Shown here piece after piece: positions 12,287-20,814 of a stretch of DNA of 64,000 nt. Made by a program: the position numbers and the translations under genes. The DNA comes from Parachitinimonas caeni (lineage in GTDB: Bacteria; Pseudomonadota; Gammaproteobacteria; Burkholderiales; Chitinimonadaceae): contig NZ_JARRAF010000002.1 in assembly GCF_030129945.1 (NCBI RefSeq), positions 62,001 through 126,000 of the forward strand, given 5' to 3'. The notes under the pieces were generated by a model. The model saw only the letters and a list, made by a program, of their open reading frames with translations, made no database searches and was not told where the DNA came from. The first letter of the stretch is position 1. Every line of letters begins with the position of its first letter.

Positions 12287-12571
12287 CGCCCTTTCTCTCT
12301 TGTCACCCCCCGTTCATTGGCGCCCCCCTCGACGCCCCGCGTCTGCCAACCGGCTCCTGTCTCAGTACTTTTCACCCGACGAATGCATGCATTTGCAGTA
12401 TTTACGAAACTTATTTATTTAAATAAATACACACAACAAAAACAACAAATAAACTGTAAAAAATCACAAAAGGACAGATTACTCATTGTCGACAGGCTTA
12501 TTCAAATCTACATTACCCAGCACGAAAAGCCATTCACCGAGATTTAATTTCAGAGACCAAAGGAAATTACC
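12287..12571. other. upstream region of the secreted hydrolase gene
   Basis: The second half (about 12400-12570) is strongly AT-rich, including TTATTTATTTAAATAAATA near 12410. It probably holds the promoter of the hydrolase gene, but no hexamer pair stands out. AAAGGA lies 7-8 nt before the hydrolase ATG. No coding region is supported. Confidence 0.4.
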
Positions 12572-14488
12572 ATGAATAATCATTACCCACCAAAGCGCTC
12601 CATTGCAGCATTTTCCGGCATTGCGGCAATTTCATTATTAAGCATTAATATTGCCCATGCTTTTCCTAGCTCCAATATTCCCACCAACAATCTGGTAAAA
12701 GGCTATGACCGGACCCCGGCAGCAGAAACCTGCAGTATTGATTTAATGCCCACACCGCCCGCTGCGCTGCAGGAAAGCATCCCGTTCTTCGTTCCGGGTG
12801 AACATCGCCTTTCTCTTGACTTGCGCATGTTTGCCCAAGGTAAAGACCCCATGGCCAGTTTAAATATGGCTGCGGCGTATTACGCTGCGGGTAATACCGC
12901 CAAAGGGAATGCATTTGCCGACATTGCGGTAACGGGCCGTAAATCTTTTGGCAAATTCATGGATTTGAAAATCAAAGATGAAGATCTGACCCAATACATT
13001 GTCAGCAAACTCAAGACGCCCTACGGCAATCTCACCCCCGACAACGCGGCCACCCATGCCGCCCGCGCACTGGATCGTGCCTACAAGGTTGCCAATGCCT
13101 TGCATTACCCAGCGCTACGCCAAGTCTATGACTTGGGGTGGATCGCCGTTTCGGGCGAGGACGATAGCCCGTATCGGCCGGTCAATGCCCATGCAACCCA
13201 GTTCAATCAATACGATCTGGCCGTGGCAGTGCCGCGTTCGGGAGGAAAGTCGGATCTGACCGTCCACACCCGCTACTTTGTTGCCGGAGATGAAAAGGAT
13301 GGTAATGCCTGGGCGCAAATGGTCGAGCAATGGGGTGGCATGCATCCGCGCTTCGTGCTGGGCGTCGGAGAAGATGGCGCCAGTACCTTCACGCCACGCA
13401 TCGACCCGAATGCCGAAGTCTATATCTATATCCACGGAATGGATTCCCGGGCGGAAGAGGCCGAACAGATGGCCGAAGCTTTCCAGAAGCGGGCCAAGGA
13501 AGATGGCAAGAAATACGTGGTGATTTCGCTCGACCTGCCAACCAGCGGCTACGCTGATCAGATCAACCATTTCAGCATCAGCAGCCTGGAAGACGTGGGC
13601 CACCCCAAGGATGCCCCGTTTCCAACCAGCTTCGACGCCAATGGCACGCATAACGTCCCGGTCTTGAACTTCATCGAGAACTTTCTGGTGAACTTCGTCA
13701 CCACCCTGGACGAGAAAAACCTGCTCGACAAGGCACAGGTCAAGGCTTTCATGGGTGGCAGCCTGGGTGGCAACATGGCCTTGCGGATTGGCCGCCGGCA
13801 TGACATCCCCTGGTTGCCATCCACCGTGGCATGGTCCGCCGCCTCGGTCTGGGACTCCTTTGCCGACGGCGTGGATTTCGCCGGCAAGAAAGCAACCTTG
13901 CGCAGCCTTTGGTTCAAAGCTGGCGGCGACCCGGCCAATGCGCCCGGCAACGAAGTGCTGGCTGATCGCAATGCCTGGTTCACCGATGCCTTCGATACCA
14001 AAATTGCCGTGTTACCAATTGATCTGGGCTTCAATGTGATTTCGCCACAAGGGCCGGTGATGTGGTATTCGAGCAATTGGCCCTGCAAAGATAAAGCCAT
14101 CAAGCAAGACCGGCGGGAACGCCAGGAAACCTACAATGCCAACTTCCGGGTCTGGCACTATCGCCTGGCCCTTGAGCAGCTGGTGTACAGCCACCGCACC
14201 GTCGTCAGCAGCTTGGCCCCAAGTGGTGACCCGCCCCAACCCGGCAAGCCAGCCAAGCCACTCTACCAATGGAATGATCAGCGGCCACTGCTGCTGGCTT
14301 GTGGTGCAGACGATAACTTCAACTACGCCAGCATCTGCGATGCCACAACCTCGATGTCCGCCGGCATGTTCGGCACCAGAGGGCGCTTCCGTCGCCTCAA
14401 TGGAATCGGCCACTCCATCCACAATGAAGTGCCATCTTACTGGACCAATCAGATTCTGGATTTCGTCCACGCCGATGGCCAGTGGTAA
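12572..14488 (+). CDS. secreted alpha/beta hydrolase, substrate unknown
   Basis: A 638-residue protein with a Sec signal peptide (basic start, hydrophobic core, likely cut after AHA at residue 30). The middle has an alpha/beta-hydrolase pattern: IYIHGMDS (strand and oxyanion turn), then GGSLGGNMAL with probable nucleophile Ser397, and a late NGIGHSIH that could supply the catalytic His. The first 250 residues match no domain I know. An esterase, lipase or peptidase role is possible. It sits alone in an AT-rich, repeat-flanked stretch and has a strong terminator, suggesting acquisition as a unit. Confidence 0.75.
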   Translation: MNNHYPPKRSIAAFSGIAAISLLSINIAHAFPSSNIPTNNLVKGYDRTPAAETCSIDLMPTPPAALQESIPFFVPGEHRLSLDLRMFAQGKDPMASLNMAAAYYAAGNTAKGNAFADIAVTGRKSFGKFMDLKIKDEDLTQYIVSKLKTPYGNLTPDNAATHAARALDRAYKVANALHYPALRQVYDLGWIAVSGEDDSPYRPVNAHATQFNQYDLAVAVPRSGGKSDLTVHTRYFVAGDEKDGNAWAQMVEQWGGMHPRFVLGVGEDGASTFTPRIDPNAEVYIYIHGMDSRAEEAEQMAEAFQKRAKEDGKKYVVISLDLPTSGYADQINHFSISSLEDVGHPKDAPFPTSFDANGTHNVPVLNFIENFLVNFVTTLDEKNLLDKAQVKAFMGGSLGGNMALRIGRRHDIPWLPSTVAWSAASVWDSFADGVDFAGKKATLRSLWFKAGGDPANAPGNEVLADRNAWFTDAFDTKIAVLPIDLGFNVISPQGPVMWYSSNWPCKDKAIKQDRRERQETYNANFRVWHYRLALEQLVYSHRTVVSSLAPSGDPPQPGKPAKPLYQWNDQRPLLLACGADDNFNYASICDATTSMSAGMFGTRGRFRRLNGIGHSIHNEVPSYWTNQILDFVHADGQW

Positions 14489-14525
14489 ACCCAGGCGCTA
14501 CTAATGCGTCGTCTTCTGGCATAGC

Positions 14526-14561
14526 AAAACCAAACGGGACCAACTGGTCCCGTTTGGTTTT
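14526..14561. terminator. bidirectional terminator between the hydrolase gene and leuA
   Basis: A 17-bp perfect inverted repeat (AAAACCAAACGGGACCA and its complement) around 2 nt, with T's on the 3' side in either direction. The genes on both sides converge on it. Confidence 0.9.
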
Positions 14562-14577
14562 GGCAGGTAACTCCCTC

Positions 14578-16035
14578 TCAATCAACGCGGCTGGCATCTC
14601 CGAGCATAGCTTGCTCCAGTCGGCCGCCATGCCGGCGCGGCCAGTGGCTGAGCTGCCCATCAACTTCCATCAGCCAGCATTCGCTGTCATCAGCCATCTC
14701 ACGTCCTCGGCACAGAATGCGGCCACTGAGCAGAAACACTTGCTCGAACAGGCGCCACAGCTCTTCACTCCCGACCTCACGCCCCGTGAAATCAGCCAGT
14801 TGCTGCACTTGCTCGGCCAGCTCGATCTGCGCCACACGCGGCAGAATCACGCCAAATTCCTGCTGCAACACATGCGCCACCCCGGCTTTACCAGACTGGC
14901 TATTGATGCGCACCAGCGCTTCGTAGTCACGGCCGACATCCTGCGGATCCAGCGGTAAATATGGCACTTGCCAGAAATCCCCAGGGATTTGCGCCGCCAG
15001 ACCCTTCTTGATCGCGTCCTGATGCGAACCCGAAAATGCCGTGTACACCAGCTCACCTGCGTAAGGATGGCGCGGATGAATTGGTAAGCCATTGCACTCG
15101 GTTGCCACTCTCGCAATCGCGTCGAGATCAGAGAAATCCAACCCCGGATCAACACCCTGCGTATACAGATTCAGCGCCAGCGTCACCAGATCGACATTGC
15201 CGCTACGTTCGCCGTTGCCGAATAAACAGCCTTCTACCCGTTCGGCTCCCGCCTGCAAGGCCAACTCGGCCGCCGCTACTGCAGTGCCACGGTCGTTATG
15301 CGGATGCACGCTCAGCACAATACTGTCGCGGCGTGACAGCTTGCGATGCATCCACTCAATCTGGTCGGCATAAATATTCGGGGTACAACGCTCTACGGTA
15401 GCGGGTAGATTGATGATGGCCTTACGGCGTGGCGTAGGCTGCCAGATATCGAGCACCGCCTCGCACATCTCCAATGCAAAATCGAGCTCTGTCGCATTGA
15501 AGGATTCGGGCGAATACTGAAAACGCCAGTCTGTTTCAGGTTGTTGCTGCGCAAGATCCTGCATCAACTGGGCGGCCTCGCTTGCCAGCTTGACCACCTG
15601 GCTGCGATTGGCGCGATAGACCAGCTTGCGAAATTGCGGCGACGTTGCGTTGTACAGATGGACGATTGCACGTGGCGCACCACGTAGCGCCTCGAAAGTA
15701 CGGCGAATCAGCTCGGGTCGGGCTTGGGTGATGACCTGGATGGTCACATCGTCGGGAATCCGCTTCTGCTCGATCAGCAGGCGGACAAAATCGAAATCGG
15801 CTTGAGAAGCAGCGGGAAATGCCACTTCGATCTGGCGAAAGCCGGTGCGGACCAGCGTTTCGAAAAACTTGAGTTTGGCGGTGGGGCTCATCGGCCGCAC
15901 CAACGCCTGATTGCCGTCACGCAGGTCGGAGCTCAACCATTGCGGAGACTGGCGGATAACCTGATCGGGCCAGCGGCGGTCGGAAAGATGCAGGGCGGGA
16001 AATGCGCGGTATTTGGCTGAAGCGGGGCTTAACAT
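14578..16035 (-). CDS. leuA: 2-isopropylmalate synthase
   Basis: Condenses acetyl-CoA and 2-oxoisovalerate, the first step of leucine synthesis. The start at 16035 is chosen for AAGGA 7 nt upstream and gives 485 residues; an upstream in-frame extension to 16095 lacks support. [11 protein letters not shown] (about 35-45) is the DRE-TIM aldolase metal and acid motif, [12 protein letters not shown] carries the metal-binding HxH-type site, and [12 protein letters not shown] is conserved in the family. The protein resembles the second bacterial type of LeuA ([10 protein letters not shown]-like start). No other leu gene is adjacent. A leader peptide and overlapping small frame lie upstream, implying attenuation control. 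Confidence 0.95.
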   Translation of the reverse strand: MLSPASAKYRAFPALHLSDRRWPDQVIRQSPQWLSSDLRDGNQALVRPMSPTAKLKFFETLVRTGFRQIEVAFPAASQADFDFVRLLIEQKRIPDDVTIQVITQARPELIRRTFEALRGAPRAIVHLYNATSPQFRKLVYRANRSQVVKLASEAAQLMQDLAQQQPETDWRFQYSPESFNATELDFALEMCEAVLDIWQPTPRRKAIINLPATVERCTPNIYADQIEWMHRKLSRRDSIVLSVHPHNDRGTAVAAAELALQAGAERVEGCLFGNGERSGNVDLVTLALNLYTQGVDPGLDFSDLDAIARVATECNGLPIHPRHPYAGELVYTAFSGSHQDAIKKGLAAQIPGDFWQVPYLPLDPQDVGRDYEALVRINSQSGKAGVAHVLQQEFGVILPRVAQIELAEQVQQLADFTGREVGSEELWRLFEQVFLLSGRILCRGREMADDSECWLMEVDGQLSHWPRRHGGRLEQAMLGDASRVD

Positions 16036-16163
16036 CGTCGAGTCCTTTGCGGGTTTGCTTGCGGGAAGGTGGCAAACAGGCCAGCGAGCTGCCACGGACG
16101 CGAGGCGCGCCGGCCGGATAGCAGTCGGGACAGGACAATCGAAATCAGCGGAATAATTCGCAT
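16029..16163 (-). CDS. 44-codon small frame overlapping the leuA start
   Basis: An ATG at 16163 preceded by AAGGAG (8 nt gap) opens a frame beginning [17 protein letters not shown]. It ends in TAA at 16031-16029, inside codons 2-3 of leuA and in a different frame. The ribosome site is better than many in the window. The product (44 residues, 6 Leu, 5 Ile) resembles no family. A role in translational coupling to leuA is more likely than an independent protein. Confidence 0.45.
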   Translation of the reverse strand: MRIIPLISIVLSRLLSGRRASRPWQLAGLFATFPQANPQRTRRC

Positions 16164-16207
16164 GGCAAAGCTCCTTGTGAAAGCGCCGGCAACGGCAGCG
16201 ATAGCCT

Positions 16208-16310
16208 GGCCTGTTGGGCCGGGCCGATCAAAACAACTGGGTAATTTGAGAGAGGGGGGTGTTTTTAGCGCGCTGGGCGCAGCAGCAACAGGCCGTGCAG
16301 GCGCACGGCC
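16208..16310 (-). promoter_or_regulatory. mutually exclusive RNA hairpins in the leuA leader
   Basis: On the transcribed (-) strand GGCCGTGC and GCACGGCC (16310-16303 and 16298-16291) form an 8-bp hairpin inside the leader-peptide frame. The downstream part of that hairpin continues into GGCCTGTTG (16294-16286, two of the Leu codons), which is perfectly complementary over 9 nt to CAACAGGCC at 16216-16208. The two pairings share GGCC and cannot coexist. This is the arrangement expected of an attenuator; a terminator arm with a U-run is not evident. Confidence 0.5.
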
Positions 16311-16345
16311 AAAATAATTCGGAGGGGAATCAGCTGCGGGTTCAT
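16265..16345 (-). CDS. leuL: leucine-rich leader peptide of leuA
   Basis: A 26-residue frame, MNPQLIPLRIILAVRLHG followed by LLLLRPAR, with 8 Leu, 3 Ile and 1 Val. It contains four consecutive Leu codons (CTG TTG CTG CTG), as in leader peptides that sense charged tRNA-Leu. It ends 230 nt before leuA on the same strand. No Shine-Dalgarno site is visible; the predicted promoter places the transcript start almost at the ATG, so it may be read from a leaderless mRNA. The Leu codons lie in the RNA segment that can pair in two ways. Confidence 0.65.
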   Translation of the reverse strand: MNPQLIPLRIILAVRLHGLLLLRPAR

Positions 16346-16352
16346 GAGGTTG

Positions 16353-16382
16353 AGACTAAGCAATGGGGACAGGGGATGTCAA
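16353..16382 (-). promoter_or_regulatory. predicted promoter of the leuL-leuA transcript
   Basis: On the - strand TTGACA (16382-16377) is a perfect -35 hexamer and TAGTCT (16358-16353) an 18-bp-spaced, weaker -10. The expected start is about 16346, at or next to the leader ATG (16345). It lies 21 nt downstream of the toxin-gene stop codon. Confidence 0.5.
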
Positions 16383-16403
16383 CCCGCAGACATCTAATCA
16401 GGC

Positions 16404-16787
16404 TCAATCAGGGACAAGCGAATAAAGCAACTCAGCAAAACCATCAGCATTCAACAAGCCTGTGGCCACATCTACCATCGCATCTTCAAGAATAGCGCTA
16501 CGAGGGATTACTATGCCTTGCGTATCAAGATAGGTAAGCGCTACCACCAAGGCGGTACGCTTTTTGGCATCACTAAACGTATGACCGCGAGCCAAAGCTA
16601 CCGCATACATAGCGGCAATCTCGAACACATCACACATGCTCCGATACTCTATATGCGCCTGTATACGGCCAAGAGCACCCTCCAAAGGACCATCACCATA
16701 GTCCCCCACCAAGCCAGGCTCGCTATCCAGGATCAAATCATGGATATCCTTTACCTGCTGGAGCGTTAGTAGACCAATATTACTCAA
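16404..16787 (-). CDS. Doc-like (death-on-curing, Fic family) toxin
   Basis: The 127 residues have the size and helical make-up of Doc toxins, which inactivate EF-Tu by phosphorylation in the characterised P1 example. The Fic/Doc motif reads HTFSDAKKRT at residues 69-78: the catalytic His69, Asp73, Lys76 and Arg77 are present, but the usual Asn before the Lys is Lys75. Translation probably starts at TTG 16787, overlapping the stop of the upstream small gene (TTGA), a classic antitoxin-toxin coupling. Whether it is active is unknown. Confidence 0.85.
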   Translation of the reverse strand: MSNIGLLTLQQVKDIHDLILDSEPGLVGDYGDGPLEGALGRIQAHIEYRSMCDVFEIAAMYAVALARGHTFSDAKKRTALVVALTYLDTQGIVIPRSAILEDAMVDVATGLLNADGFAELLYSLVPD

Positions 16788-16978
16788 CGATCCGCCAGCC
16801 GTTTGATCACTTCTGCATGGGTCGCAGCAACACGCTTGGCGCTAGACATGACGACACGACTCCCTTGAGGGGCATCCAGATCAATAGCAACGGGCGCAAC
16901 AACCTCTTTGCGCTGCTTAATCGCAACCCCATACATAGTTTTCTGAGCGGGTGGATTAACCGTTTGATTTTTTTCCAC
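16784..16978 (-). CDS. probable antitoxin of the Doc-like toxin
   Basis: A 64-residue product that starts at GTG 16978 (GAGG about 8 nt upstream) and shares 4 bp with the toxin gene. It contains YGVAIKQRKEVVAP and a C-terminal basic helix ending EVIKRLADR. It does not show a clear Phd N-terminal DNA-binding domain. The antitoxin role is inferred from position, size and overlap. An ATG 5 nt upstream is in another frame. Confidence 0.6.
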   Translation of the reverse strand: MEKNQTVNPPAQKTMYGVAIKQRKEVVAPVAIDLDAPQGSRVVMSSAKRVAATHAEVIKRLADR

Positions 16979-17234
16979 TTCATGGCCTCTATTAAGATCA
17001 AATTACCTAACAAGGGCAGTTGTCTGGCAACTCCAGGCAAAGTACCCATGTTGAAATTCTACTCTCGGGAACAAGTCTGGACCAATAAACGCTTAAAGCT
17101 GTGCTGCGTCCAATCACGGTTACTGACACTGGCAAACCACAAGTTATATGTAACGGAACACCCCCCAAACCAAGCAAGCGCACGCTAGAATCAGAAGCAA
17201 GTTTCATCACAACAACCAGTAGAGGAGACAAAGC

Positions 17235-18398
17235 ATGCTACCCACCCCTGCCCACCATCCGTGGATGACCGAAGACATCGCCGCCCTGCGTGAAGCTGTG
17301 CGGCGTTTTTCTGAGCAAGAGCTGACGCCTCATCGTGCCCGCTGGGTTGAGCAAGGGCATGTTGATCGTGCGGTGTGGCGACAGGTTGCCGAGATGGGCA
17401 TGTTGTTGCCCGAGCTGCCCGAAGCCTATGGCGGCATCGACGGCAATGCCGCGCATCAGTTCGTCTGTCAGGAGGAAATGACGGCGTGTGAGGTGCTACC
17501 AAGCTTTGGTACCTCGGTGCATACCATTGTCGCCCATTACATTCTGGATTGCGGCACCGAGGCCCAGAAGCGCGCCTGGCTGCCCAAGCTGGCGTCAGGG
17601 GAGTGGATCGGGGCGATTGCCATGACCGAGCCGGGGGCCGGTTCTGATCTGCAAGGCATCCAGACCCGCGCCCGCCGCGAAGGTAATGAATACATCATCA
17701 ATGGCGCCAAGACCTTCATCACCAATGGCCATATGGCCGATTTCATTCTGGTCGTTGCCAAGACCGATCTGAACGCCGGCGCGCGCGGGGTGTCGTTGCT
17801 GGCTGTCGAAACCCATGAGCTGGCAGGTTTTCGCCGTGGCAGGGTGCTCGACAAAGTGGGCATGCGCGGCTCTGATACCGCCGAGTTGTTCTTTGACGAA
17901 GTGCGGGTGCCGGTAGCCAATCTGCTGGGCGGCGAGGAAGGTCGTGGTTTCTACCAGCTGATGCAGCAACTACCCTACGAGCGCTTGCTGATTGCGGTTG
18001 CCGCCGTCGCCACCATGGAGCGTGCAGTCAAGCTGACGGTCGAATACACGCAGGAGCGCCGTGCCTTCAAGCAGGCCATCTTCGATTTCCAGAACACCCG
18101 CTTCAAACTGGCCGAGTGTGCCACCACGGCTCATATCGCCCGCTGTTACCTCAATGACTGCATCCAGCGCTATCTGGATGGCTCGCTCGACCCCAATGCG
18201 GCCTATATGGCCAAGTGGTGGCTGACCGAGCAGCAAAGCCAGTTGCTCGATACCTGTCTGCAACTTCACGGTGGCTACGGCTATATGAACGAATACCCGA
18301 TCGCCCGCATGTGGGCCGATGCCCGGGTCGCCCAGATTTTTGGCGGCAGCAACGAAATCATGAAGGAGCTAATCGCCCGCTCCCTCGACAAGCGTTGA
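17235..18398 (+). CDS. acyl-CoA dehydrogenase, long/branched-chain type
   Basis: FAD-dependent first step of beta-oxidation. The 387 residues show EPGAGSDLQGI (FAD and substrate region, about 136-146), GAKTFITNG and the C-terminal GGYGYMNEYPIARMWADAR. The position usually holding the catalytic Glu near the C-terminus reads FGGSNEIMKELIAR, without Glu. As in long-chain and isovaleryl-type enzymes, the base is more likely Glu249 in LPYERLLIA. GAGGAG is upstream. It leads a four-gene operon with a racemase, thiolase and multifunctional enzyme, which suggests methyl-branched or long-chain substrates. Confidence 0.92.
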   Translation: MLPTPAHHPWMTEDIAALREAVRRFSEQELTPHRARWVEQGHVDRAVWRQVAEMGMLLPELPEAYGGIDGNAAHQFVCQEEMTACEVLPSFGTSVHTIVAHYILDCGTEAQKRAWLPKLASGEWIGAIAMTEPGAGSDLQGIQTRARREGNEYIINGAKTFITNGHMADFILVVAKTDLNAGARGVSLLAVETHELAGFRRGRVLDKVGMRGSDTAELFFDEVRVPVANLLGGEEGRGFYQLMQQLPYERLLIAVAAVATMERAVKLTVEYTQERRAFKQAIFDFQNTRFKLAECATTAHIARCYLNDCIQRYLDGSLDPNAAYMAKWWLTEQQSQLLDTCLQLHGGYGYMNEYPIARMWADARVAQIFGGSNEIMKELIARSLDKR

Positions 18399-18406
18399 GG
18401 CCAGGT

Positions 18407-19558
18407 ATGGGTCCACTCAAGGGAATCCGGGTCGTCGAATTTGCCGGCGTCGGCCCGGCGCCTTACTGCGGCATGCTGCTGGCCGACCTGGGCGCCGACG
18501 TCACCATCATCGAGCGCCCCGGCGGCGACCCGGCCAGCCGGGCGCTGGGATTTACCGAGCCCCGTGCCAATGTGTTGAACCGGGGTAAACGTTCACTGGC
18601 ACTTGATCTGAAACAGCCCGCCGGGCTGGCCGTGGCACGCCGTCTGCTCGCGCAGGCCGATGCGCTGATCGAGGGCTATCGCCCCGGAGTGATGGAGCGA
18701 CTGGGGCTGGGGCCGGAGCCGTGTCTCGCCGCCAATCCCCGCCTGATTTATGGCCGGATGACCGGCTGGGGCCAGACCGGACCCTTGGCACAGGCGGCAG
18801 GGCACGATCTGAATTTTGTGGCGCTGTCGGGGGCATTGGGCCTCTCGCGCCGGGCGGAGGGCGCCCCTACCGTGCCAGCCACCGTGGTTGGGGATATGGG
18901 CGGCGGAGGGCTGTTTCTCGCTTTTGGTCTGGTCTGCGCACTGCTCGAAGCCCGTCACTCGGGCCTGGGACAGGTGATCGACGCCGCCGTGGTCGATGGC
19001 AGCGCCAGCCTGACCTCGCTGATCTGGGCGCTTAAGGCCAGCGGCGGCTGGAGCAATGCACCGGCCCCCCATGTATTTCGCTACGACTCGCCGTTCTACG
19101 ACTGCTTTGCCTGTGCCGACGGCAAATGGATATCACTGGGGCCAATCGAGCCGCCGTTCTACCAGCTGCTGCTGGAAAAGCTGGAACTGACTAGCGCCGT
19201 GACGGGCAAGCAATTCGACGCCAGCAACTGGCCCGCCCTCAAGGCCACCATCGCTCGCCGGATTGCCGAGCGATCGCAAGCCGAGTGGTGCCGCCGGCTG
19301 GAAGGCAGCGATGTCTGTTTCGCCCCGGTATTGGATCTCGATGAGCTGCCGCAGCACCCCCAGCACCAGGCTCGTCAAAGCTTTATCGAAGTCGCCGGGC
19401 ACACGCAGCCTGCGCCCGCCCCCCGCTTTTCCCGCACCGCCGCCGCACCGCCCTCTGCCCCCCCTCGCCCCGGCGAACATGGCACTGCCATCTTACTCGA
19501 CTATGGTTATGACGAAGCCGAGATTGCGGCGCTGACGGCCAGCGGTGTTGTGGGATAA
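18407..19558 (+). CDS. alpha-methylacyl-CoA racemase (CaiB/BaiF family)
   Basis: Epimerises 2-methylacyl-CoA so that it can be oxidised by stereospecific acyl-CoA dehydrogenases. The start at 18407 gives 383 residues and lies 8 nt after the dehydrogenase stop; the open frame extends further upstream but overlaps that gene. MGPLKGIRVVEFAGVGP is the typical start. GHDLNFVALSG (about 128-138) and VVGDMGGGG (about 160-168) carry the His and Asp proposed as catalytic in characterised racemases. A CoA-transferase role is possible for the superfamily, but these residues favour the racemase. The 3' third is rich in Ala and Pro. Confidence 0.9.
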   Translation: MGPLKGIRVVEFAGVGPAPYCGMLLADLGADVTIIERPGGDPASRALGFTEPRANVLNRGKRSLALDLKQPAGLAVARRLLAQADALIEGYRPGVMERLGLGPEPCLAANPRLIYGRMTGWGQTGPLAQAAGHDLNFVALSGALGLSRRAEGAPTVPATVVGDMGGGGLFLAFGLVCALLEARHSGLGQVIDAAVVDGSASLTSLIWALKASGGWSNAPAPHVFRYDSPFYDCFACADGKWISLGPIEPPFYQLLLEKLELTSAVTGKQFDASNWPALKATIARRIAERSQAEWCRRLEGSDVCFAPVLDLDELPQHPQHQARQSFIEVAGHTQPAPAPRFSRTAAAPPSAPPRPGEHGTAILLDYGYDEAEIAALTASGVVG

Positions 19559-19594
19559 ACCCCTACCATCCAAAAACGATTGAGGACAAAACAC

Positions 19595-20803
19595 ATGACG
19601 GACTGCTACATCTACGACGCCGTGCGCACCCCGCGCGGCAGAGGGCGAGCTGGTGGCTCGCTGAATCAGGTCACCCCCTTGCGACTGGCTGCGGGCGTAC
19701 TCGCCGCATTGCGCGACCGCAATCAACTCGATACCCGCTTGGTTGATGACGTGATTTTCGGCTGTGTCGAACCCGTTGCCGAACAGGGCGCGGATATTGC
19801 CCGCAGCGCCGTCCTGCTGGCCGACTACGACCAGAGCGTGCCCGGCGTGCAGATCAACCGCTTCTGCGCCTCCGGTCTGGAGGCTTGCAATATGGCAGCC
19901 GGTCAGGTGATGTCAGGCCAGCTCGATCTGGCGATTGGCGGCGGCGTCGAGTCGATGTCGCGCGTGCCGATGATGTCATCGGGCGGTGCCTGGGCCATGG
20001 ACCCGGAATCGGCCTTCAAAACCTACTTTGTGCCGCAGGGCATCTCCGCTGATGTCATTGCCACCAAGTGGGGCTATAGCCGGGCCGATGTCGATGCCTA
20101 TGCACTGGAAAGCCAGCGACGGGCAGCCCTGGCCTGGGCCGAACGCCGTTTTGATCGCTCGATCGCCCCCGTACTTGACCTGAATGGCCTCACCATCCTC
20201 GACCGCGACGAGTATTTGCGGCCCGAGACCACGCTTGAATCGCTGGGCTCACTCAAGCCAGCCTTTGCTGAACAAGGCCGGCAGGCCGGCTTTGATTCGG
20301 TGATCCTGCAACGCTACCCCGAGCTGGAACGGGTCGAACACGTCCACACTGCTGGTAATAGCTCGGGCATCGTCGATGGTGCGGCCGCCGTGCTGTTTGG
20401 CAGCAAGGAAATGGGTGAGCGACTGGGGCTCAAGCCTCGTGCCAGAGTGCGCGCCTACGCCAGCATTGGCAGCGAGCCATCAATCATGCTGACCGGCCCC
20501 AGCTACGCCACCGAGAAGGCCCTGAAGCGCGCCGGAATGGGGGTGGGGGATATCGACCTGTTCGAATTGAACGAGGCGTTTGCTGCCGTCGTTCTGCGCT
20601 TTATGGATGTGTTGAACGTGAGCCACGACAAGATGAACGTCAACGGCGGCGCCATCGCCCTGGGTCACCCCTTGGGAGCCACCGGCGCCATGATCCTTGG
20701 CACCGTGTTGGACGAGCTGGAACGCCGCAACCTGTCGACCGGACTGGCCACCCTCTGCGTCGGTGCCGGCATGGGCACTGCCACCATCATCGAACGGGTT
20801 TGA
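19595..20803 (+). CDS. acetyl-CoA acyltransferase (thiolase)
   Basis: Thiolytic cleavage of 3-ketoacyl-CoA, the last step of beta-oxidation. The 402 residues include nucleophile Cys91 in RFCASGLEA, the NEAFAAV motif, [15 protein letters not shown] with the catalytic His, and a final CVGAGMGTA with the second Cys. The start was set at 19595 (GAGGA upstream), since an upstream TTG is not supported. It lies between the racemase (36-nt gap) and the multifunctional enzyme (11-nt gap). FadA-like by context. Confidence 0.95.
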   Translation: MTDCYIYDAVRTPRGRGRAGGSLNQVTPLRLAAGVLAALRDRNQLDTRLVDDVIFGCVEPVAEQGADIARSAVLLADYDQSVPGVQINRFCASGLEACNMAAGQVMSGQLDLAIGGGVESMSRVPMMSSGGAWAMDPESAFKTYFVPQGISADVIATKWGYSRADVDAYALESQRRAALAWAERRFDRSIAPVLDLNGLTILDRDEYLRPETTLESLGSLKPAFAEQGRQAGFDSVILQRYPELERVEHVHTAGNSSGIVDGAAAVLFGSKEMGERLGLKPRARVRAYASIGSEPSIMLTGPSYATEKALKRAGMGVGDIDLFELNEAFAAVVLRFMDVLNVSHDKMNVNGGAIALGHPLGATGAMILGTVLDELERRNLSTGLATLCVGAGMGTATIIERV

Positions 20804-20814
20804 AAGGAGCCATC

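Noticed and set aside
17007-17231. 74-codon frame on the - strand upstream of the antitoxin gene
   Set aside because: Composition is unlike a real protein and its ribosome site is lacking; the region is more likely the promoter area of the acyl-CoA dehydrogenase operon and of the antitoxin.
18215-18406. 64-codon N-terminal extension of the racemase frame
   Set aside because: It overlaps the certain acyl-CoA dehydrogenase gene, and the family start is at 18407.
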